NCBI RefSeq assembly: GCF_001905825.1
Contig: NZ_LIVV01000020.1
Span: forward strand, 1-33,779
Length of the DNA stretch: 33,779 nucleotides
DNA from: Streptomyces sp. CB02009
GTDB taxonomy: Bacteria; Actinomycetota; Actinomycetes; Streptomycetales; Streptomycetaceae
Reading direction: 5' to 3'
Shown piece by piece: positions 33,723 to 33,779 of this stretch. The notes below the pieces were generated by a model. It saw only the letters and a program-made list of their open reading frames with translations, ran no database searches and was not told the DNA's origin. The number at the start of each line of letters is the position of its first letter. Position 1 is the stretch's first letter. The translations under genes were made by a program, and so were the position numbers.

Positions 33723-33779
33723 CAAGGGGGGTTAATTCTGCGGGAGCACCTGGGGGTCATTCTTACGGGAGCAACGACA

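Larger units (their letters stand above)
31593..33779 (-). mobile_element. Complete IS21-family element, 2187 bp
   Basis: The left end TGTCAATGCTCCCGCAG (31593) and the reverse complement of the right end TGTCGTTGCTCCCGTAAG (ending at 33779) are similar. Each end carries two copies of a TGCTCCCGCAGA-type repeat (left at 31599 and 31624; right, inverted, in 33728-33775), as is usual for IS21. It holds istA and istB in order on the minus strand. The right end coincides with the end of the window, so a target duplication cannot be checked. Confidence 0.88.

Noticed and set aside
1..33779. CRISPR array, rRNA or tRNA genes
   Set aside because: I saw no regularly spaced direct repeats and no recognisable tRNA or rRNA signatures; a tRNA scan was not possible, so a divergent tRNA could be missed.

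Overview
The window looks like accessory DNA from a high-GC actinomycete, most probably Streptomyces or a close relative. The background is GC-rich with strong third-position GC bias. GTG starts are common, the SecE protein is of the Streptomyces type, and IS110, IS5 and IS21 elements typical of these genomes are frequent. All calls are from reading the sequence and its translations; no database search was possible.

Layout. (1) 1-1660, minus strand: the end of a peptide/nickel-type ABC importer operon, with a partial second permease, a complete first permease and only the last ~26 codons of the solute-binding protein. (2) 1661-6500: a gene graveyard with remains of an alpha/beta hydrolase, a DUF1023-type hydrolase, an acyltransferase-3 membrane protein, a conserved hypothetical protein and an IS110 transposase, all broken by frameshifts. 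(3) 6841-9551: a stand-alone secE copy, a C39-like protease relative and a RHH/Doc-like toxin-antitoxin pair with a perfect palindromic operator. (4) 10422-22380: a compact PKS/NRPS locus. (5) 22368-29540: an IS-rich region with nested, degenerate and intact IS5-type elements around a small membrane protein and a small secreted protein. (6) 29546-31510: small genes of unknown function. (7) 31593-33779: a complete IS21-type element whose right terminus coincides with the end of the window.

The biosynthetic locus is the most interesting part. A 1252-residue PKS has the order KS, AT-less linker, ACP, TE, AT. A 1631-residue NRPS is A-PCP-C-A-PCP with no TE. Between and after them lie three SnoaL-like small proteins (two are clear paralogues of each other), an SRPBCC protein, a Cys-type glutathione peroxidase and a possible 53-residue protein. 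A simple assembly model is that NRPS module 1 loads an amino acid, module 2 adds a second, the PKS extends by one malonyl unit supplied by its own C-terminal AT, and its internal TE releases the chain. The SnoaL/SRPBCC proteins would then cyclise or isomerise the beta-keto dipeptide and the peroxidase would handle a redox step or protection. No regulator, exporter or PPTase lies in the locus.

The NRPS half (about 15.2-22.2 kb) is much poorer in GC than the PKS half (28/60 at 16081-16140 against 44/60 at 12001-12060), which suggests the two halves have different histories. The core biosynthetic ORFs are open while the neighbouring genes are riddled with indels, so the cluster appears to be maintained.
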